51,232 nt of DNA, taken from Streptomyces celluloflavus. GTDB lineage: Bacteria > Actinomycetota > Actinomycetes > Streptomycetales > Streptomycetaceae. Positions 49,342-51,232 of this stretch are shown in pieces. How positions within the stretch are numbered: the stretch's first letter is position 1; every line of letters begins with the position of its first letter. The DNA lies in NCBI GenBank assembly GCA_000720995.1, contig JOEL01000046.1, positions 1 to 51,232 of the forward strand, in the 5' to 3' direction. The notes below the pieces were generated by a model, which was not told the origin of the DNA, ran no database searches, and saw nothing but the letters and a program-made list of their open reading frames with translations. Position numbers and translations under genes: made by a program.

Positions 49342-50310
49342 ATGACCACCGCATCCAGTGAGCCCGTGGGCCCCGTCGACTCCTCCCGTGTCCCGCGCTA
49401 CGCCGGACCGGCCACCTTCGCCCGGCTGCCCCGCCTCGACGAGGTGTCCCGGGCCGATGTGGCCGTCGTCGGCGTCCCCTTCGACACCGGCGTCTCCTAC
49501 CGCCCCGGCGCCCGCTTCGGCGGCAACGCCATCCGCGAGGCGTCCCGCCTGCTGCGCCCGTACAACCCGGCCCAGGACGCGTCCCCCTTCGCCCTCGCCC
49601 AGGTCGCGGACGCCGGTGACATCGCCGCCAACCCGTTCAACATCAACGAGGCCGTGGAGACCATCGAGGCGTCCGCCGACGCGCTCCTCGACACCGGCGC
49701 GCGCCTGATGACCCTCGGCGGCGACCACACCATCGCGCTGCCGCTGCTGCGCTCGATGGCCAAGAAGCACGGCCCGGTCGCGCTGCTCCACTTCGACGCG
49801 CACCTGGACACCTGGGACACGTACTTCGGCGCCGAGTACACCCACGGCACCCCCTTCCGCCGGGCCGTCGAGGAGGGCATCCTCGACACCTCCGCGCTCT
49901 CGCACGTCGGCACCCGCGGCCCGCTCTACGGCAAACAGGACCTCGACGACGACGCGAAGATGGGCTTCGGCATCGTCACCTCCGCCGATGTGATGCGCCG
50001 CGGCGTGGACGAGGTCGCCGACCAGCTCCGCCAGCGCATCGGCGACCGCCCCCTCTACATCTCCATCGACATCGACGTCCTGGACCCGGCCCACGCCCCC
50101 GGCACCGGCACCCCCGAGGCCGGCGGTCTCACCTCCCGCGAACTCCTCGAAATCCTGCGGGGGCTGGCGACCTGCAACCTGGTCTCCGCCGACCTGGTGG
50201 AGGTCGCCCCGGCCTACGACCACGCCGAGATCACCTCGGTGGCCGCGTCCCACACGGCGTACGAACTCACCACGATCATGTCGCGGCAGATCGCGGCGGC
50301 GCGGGGCTGA
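49342..50310 (+). CDS. speB: agmatinase (ureohydrolase family)
   Basis: Mn-dependent hydrolysis of agmatine (or a related guanidino compound) to putrescine and urea. The 322-aa product has all metal motifs: [19 protein letters not shown] and [22 protein letters not shown]. The frame is open about 1 kb upstream, but the family start is ATG 49342. No ribosome site is seen; TACCCT (49329-49334) ends 7 nt upstream, indicating a leaderless transcript. Guanidinobutyrase is an alternative function that sequence alone does not exclude. Confidence 0.93.
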   Translation: MTTASSEPVGPVDSSRVPRYAGPATFARLPRLDEVSRADVAVVGVPFDTGVSYRPGARFGGNAIREASRLLRPYNPAQDASPFALAQVADAGDIAANPFNINEAVETIEASADALLDTGARLMTLGGDHTIALPLLRSMAKKHGPVALLHFDAHLDTWDTYFGAEYTHGTPFRRAVEEGILDTSALSHVGTRGPLYGKQDLDDDAKMGFGIVTSADVMRRGVDEVADQLRQRIGDRPLYISIDIDVLDPAHAPGTGTPEAGGLTSRELLEILRGLATCNLVSADLVEVAPAYDHAEITSVAASHTAYELTTIMSRQIAAARG

Positions 50311-50318
50311 GTGCTGCC

Positions 50319-50371
50319 CGCTGCCCCTCCTTCCGTCCGAGTGCGGTCCGAGTACGGAGAGAGGGGCAGCG
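50319..50371. terminator. terminator after agmatinase
   Basis: CGCTGCCCCTC (50319-50329) pairs perfectly with GAGGGGCAGCG (50361-50371), with an inner CCGT/ACGG pairing, between two convergent genes. Confidence 0.6.
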
Positions 50372-50397
50372 GTACGGGACGCGCTGTTCGGCGCGCG

Positions 50398-51184
50398 TTA
50401 TTCGTTGTCGAGGAGGTACGACCAGGCTTCGGATTCGGCTCCGGTCTCGTCGATGAGCCACAGCGCTCCGGAGATGTGCTGCCGGAGCAGGTACTCCTCG
50501 TCCCTTCCCTCGACCGTTTCCCGGATGCGCAGTCCGGTGAGCCACTGCGCGACCATGGTGAGGAATTTCTCCAGGCCGGACGCGACCAGCAGGCCGTCGA
50601 CGGGGTCGTCCGCCTCCCGGGGAACGCGCAGGACGTGCCCGGTGGTTCCGTCCAGGACCAGCGTGCCGCCCATCCACAGTCCGAGCCGGAAGAACGGGCC
50701 CTCGCTCTCCGGCTCGTCCGCTTCCTCGGGCCACTCGAACGCGCTCAGGAAGCCGTCCCAGTCCGGCGCGATGCGCAGACCGCTCTCGTTGAGCTCGGGC
50801 AGCCCCGGCTCCGCCAGGACGCGACGTGTGCCGTCGTCATGGAGGCCGGCGGGCAGGCGCTCGGGTGCGAACGTCCGGAAGGCGTCGGCGCCGACGACCG
50901 TCCGGAGGTCCGCCGGGCCGGGCGGCGAGGCGTCCACCGGAGTCGTGGGGCCGGGGGCGGCGTACGCACCGGACAGCGGTGCGCGCTGCGGTGGCTTCGC
51001 ACCGTCGAACGCGTCGGCGGGGTGCAGGGCGAAGAGGCCGCCCGATCCGCCGAGGAACAGCAGGTCGCCGATCCGCAGCATGGGGCACCCGAGCAGGCTC
51101 GGGTGCGCGGAATCGGTGTCCGGGACGCGGTCTTGCAGCTCGGCGATCGTGGTGATGCGTTGGGGCTGGGGCTGGGGCTGGGGC
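50398..51184 (-). CDS. SUKH-type (SUKH-4-like) immunity protein, 5' end missing
   Basis: Partial gene; the start lies beyond the contig end. The visible 261 residues include LLGCPMLRIGDLLFLGGSGG, TFAPERLPAGLHDDGTRRVL, EPGLPEL, LWMGGTLVLDGTTGHVLRVP and a C-terminal SGALWLIDETGAESEAWSYL. The pattern of a late GTLVLDGTTGHV strand after FxxFxPERLPxGL fits SUKH-4 immunity proteins, which neutralise polymorphic toxins. The residues PQPQPQPQ at the visible N-terminus come from a GGGGCT hexanucleotide run next to the adapter and may be incomplete. An apparent start further out (MGSEMCIRDR) is encoded by the adapter and is not real. Confidence 0.6.
51161..51184. repeat. GGGGCT hexanucleotide run at the contig end
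   Basis: About four tandem copies of GGGGCT next to the adapter; probably why assembly stopped here. Copy number is unreliable. Confidence 0.7.
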
Positions 51185-51232
51185 CTGTCTCTTATACACA
51201 TCTCCGAGCCCACGAGACTAAGGCGAATATCG
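51185..51232. other. Illumina Nextera adapter and index (sequencing artefact)
   Basis: CTGTCTCTTATACACATCT is the Nextera mosaic end; it is followed by CCGAGCCCACGAGAC, the index TAAGGCGA (the N701 index) and ATATCG, one base off the expected ATCTCG. This is library DNA, not genome. Confidence 0.98.

Noticed and set aside
1-51232. CRISPR array, insertion sequence or prophage
   Set aside because: No regularly spaced repeats, transposase, integrase or phage structural genes were found.

Overview
The window is chromosomal DNA from a Streptomyces-like actinomycete. Base composition is very GC-rich, most genes are packed on both strands with GTG or ATG starts and 4-bp overlaps, several genes look leaderless, and the lineage markers chaplin, AdpA (with a TTA codon), glmS, orn and XRE/DUF5753-type regulators are all present. 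The right end (51185-51232) is not genomic: it is an Illumina Nextera adapter with an index, so the window is a contig that ends inside a gene.

Layout. 54-4243: a D-2-hydroxyacid dehydrogenase, divergent from two maleate-isomerase/Asp-Glu-racemase paralogs and a flavin-dependent monooxygenase, probably a small catabolic set. 4305-9194: a PAS-GGDEF-EAL protein, a secreted M6 metallopeptidase, tRNA-Lys(CTT) and two conserved actinobacterial proteins. 9711-15955: seven co-directional minus-strand genes. The upstream three, expressed first, form an overlapping operon of a RecB/Cas4-like Fe-S nuclease, an unrecognised 513-aa protein and an SF1 helicase. The next four are a small protein, a DUF6879 protein, an XRE/DUF5753 regulator and a further small protein. 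This is the best candidate here for an uncharacterised nucleic-acid-processing or defence system.

16170-28104: a histidine phosphatase, an XRE/TPR regulator with a divergent partner, a flavoprotein, a chaplin with an unusual Gly/Arg/His/Asp repeat insert, a spermidine-synthase-like protein, an anchored secreted protein beside a two-component system, and an AraC regulator divergent from an NAD(P)-binding oxidoreductase. 28206-31066, on the 3' side of tRNA-His, is a variable patch: a diverged HemC paralog, a frameshifted Nudix remnant, an AT-richer orphan gene and another decayed gene.

31209-50310 is a conserved block that, from memory, parallels S. coelicolor SCO2793 down to SCO2770: orn and adpA, a small membrane protein, a universal stress protein, glmS and a hexosaminidase. 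It continues with a leucine/isovalerate (liu-type) catabolic set of acyl-CoA dehydrogenase, HMG-CoA lyase, biotin-dependent carboxylase alpha and beta, a TetR regulator with twin operators, a second acyl-CoA dehydrogenase and a TesB thioesterase. It ends with a phosphatase-family protein and agmatinase. The desferrioxamine genes expected between the hexosaminidase and the acyl-CoA dehydrogenase are absent, and at that junction the hexosaminidase frame has no stop codon. The last gene is a truncated SUKH-type immunity protein running into the adapter.
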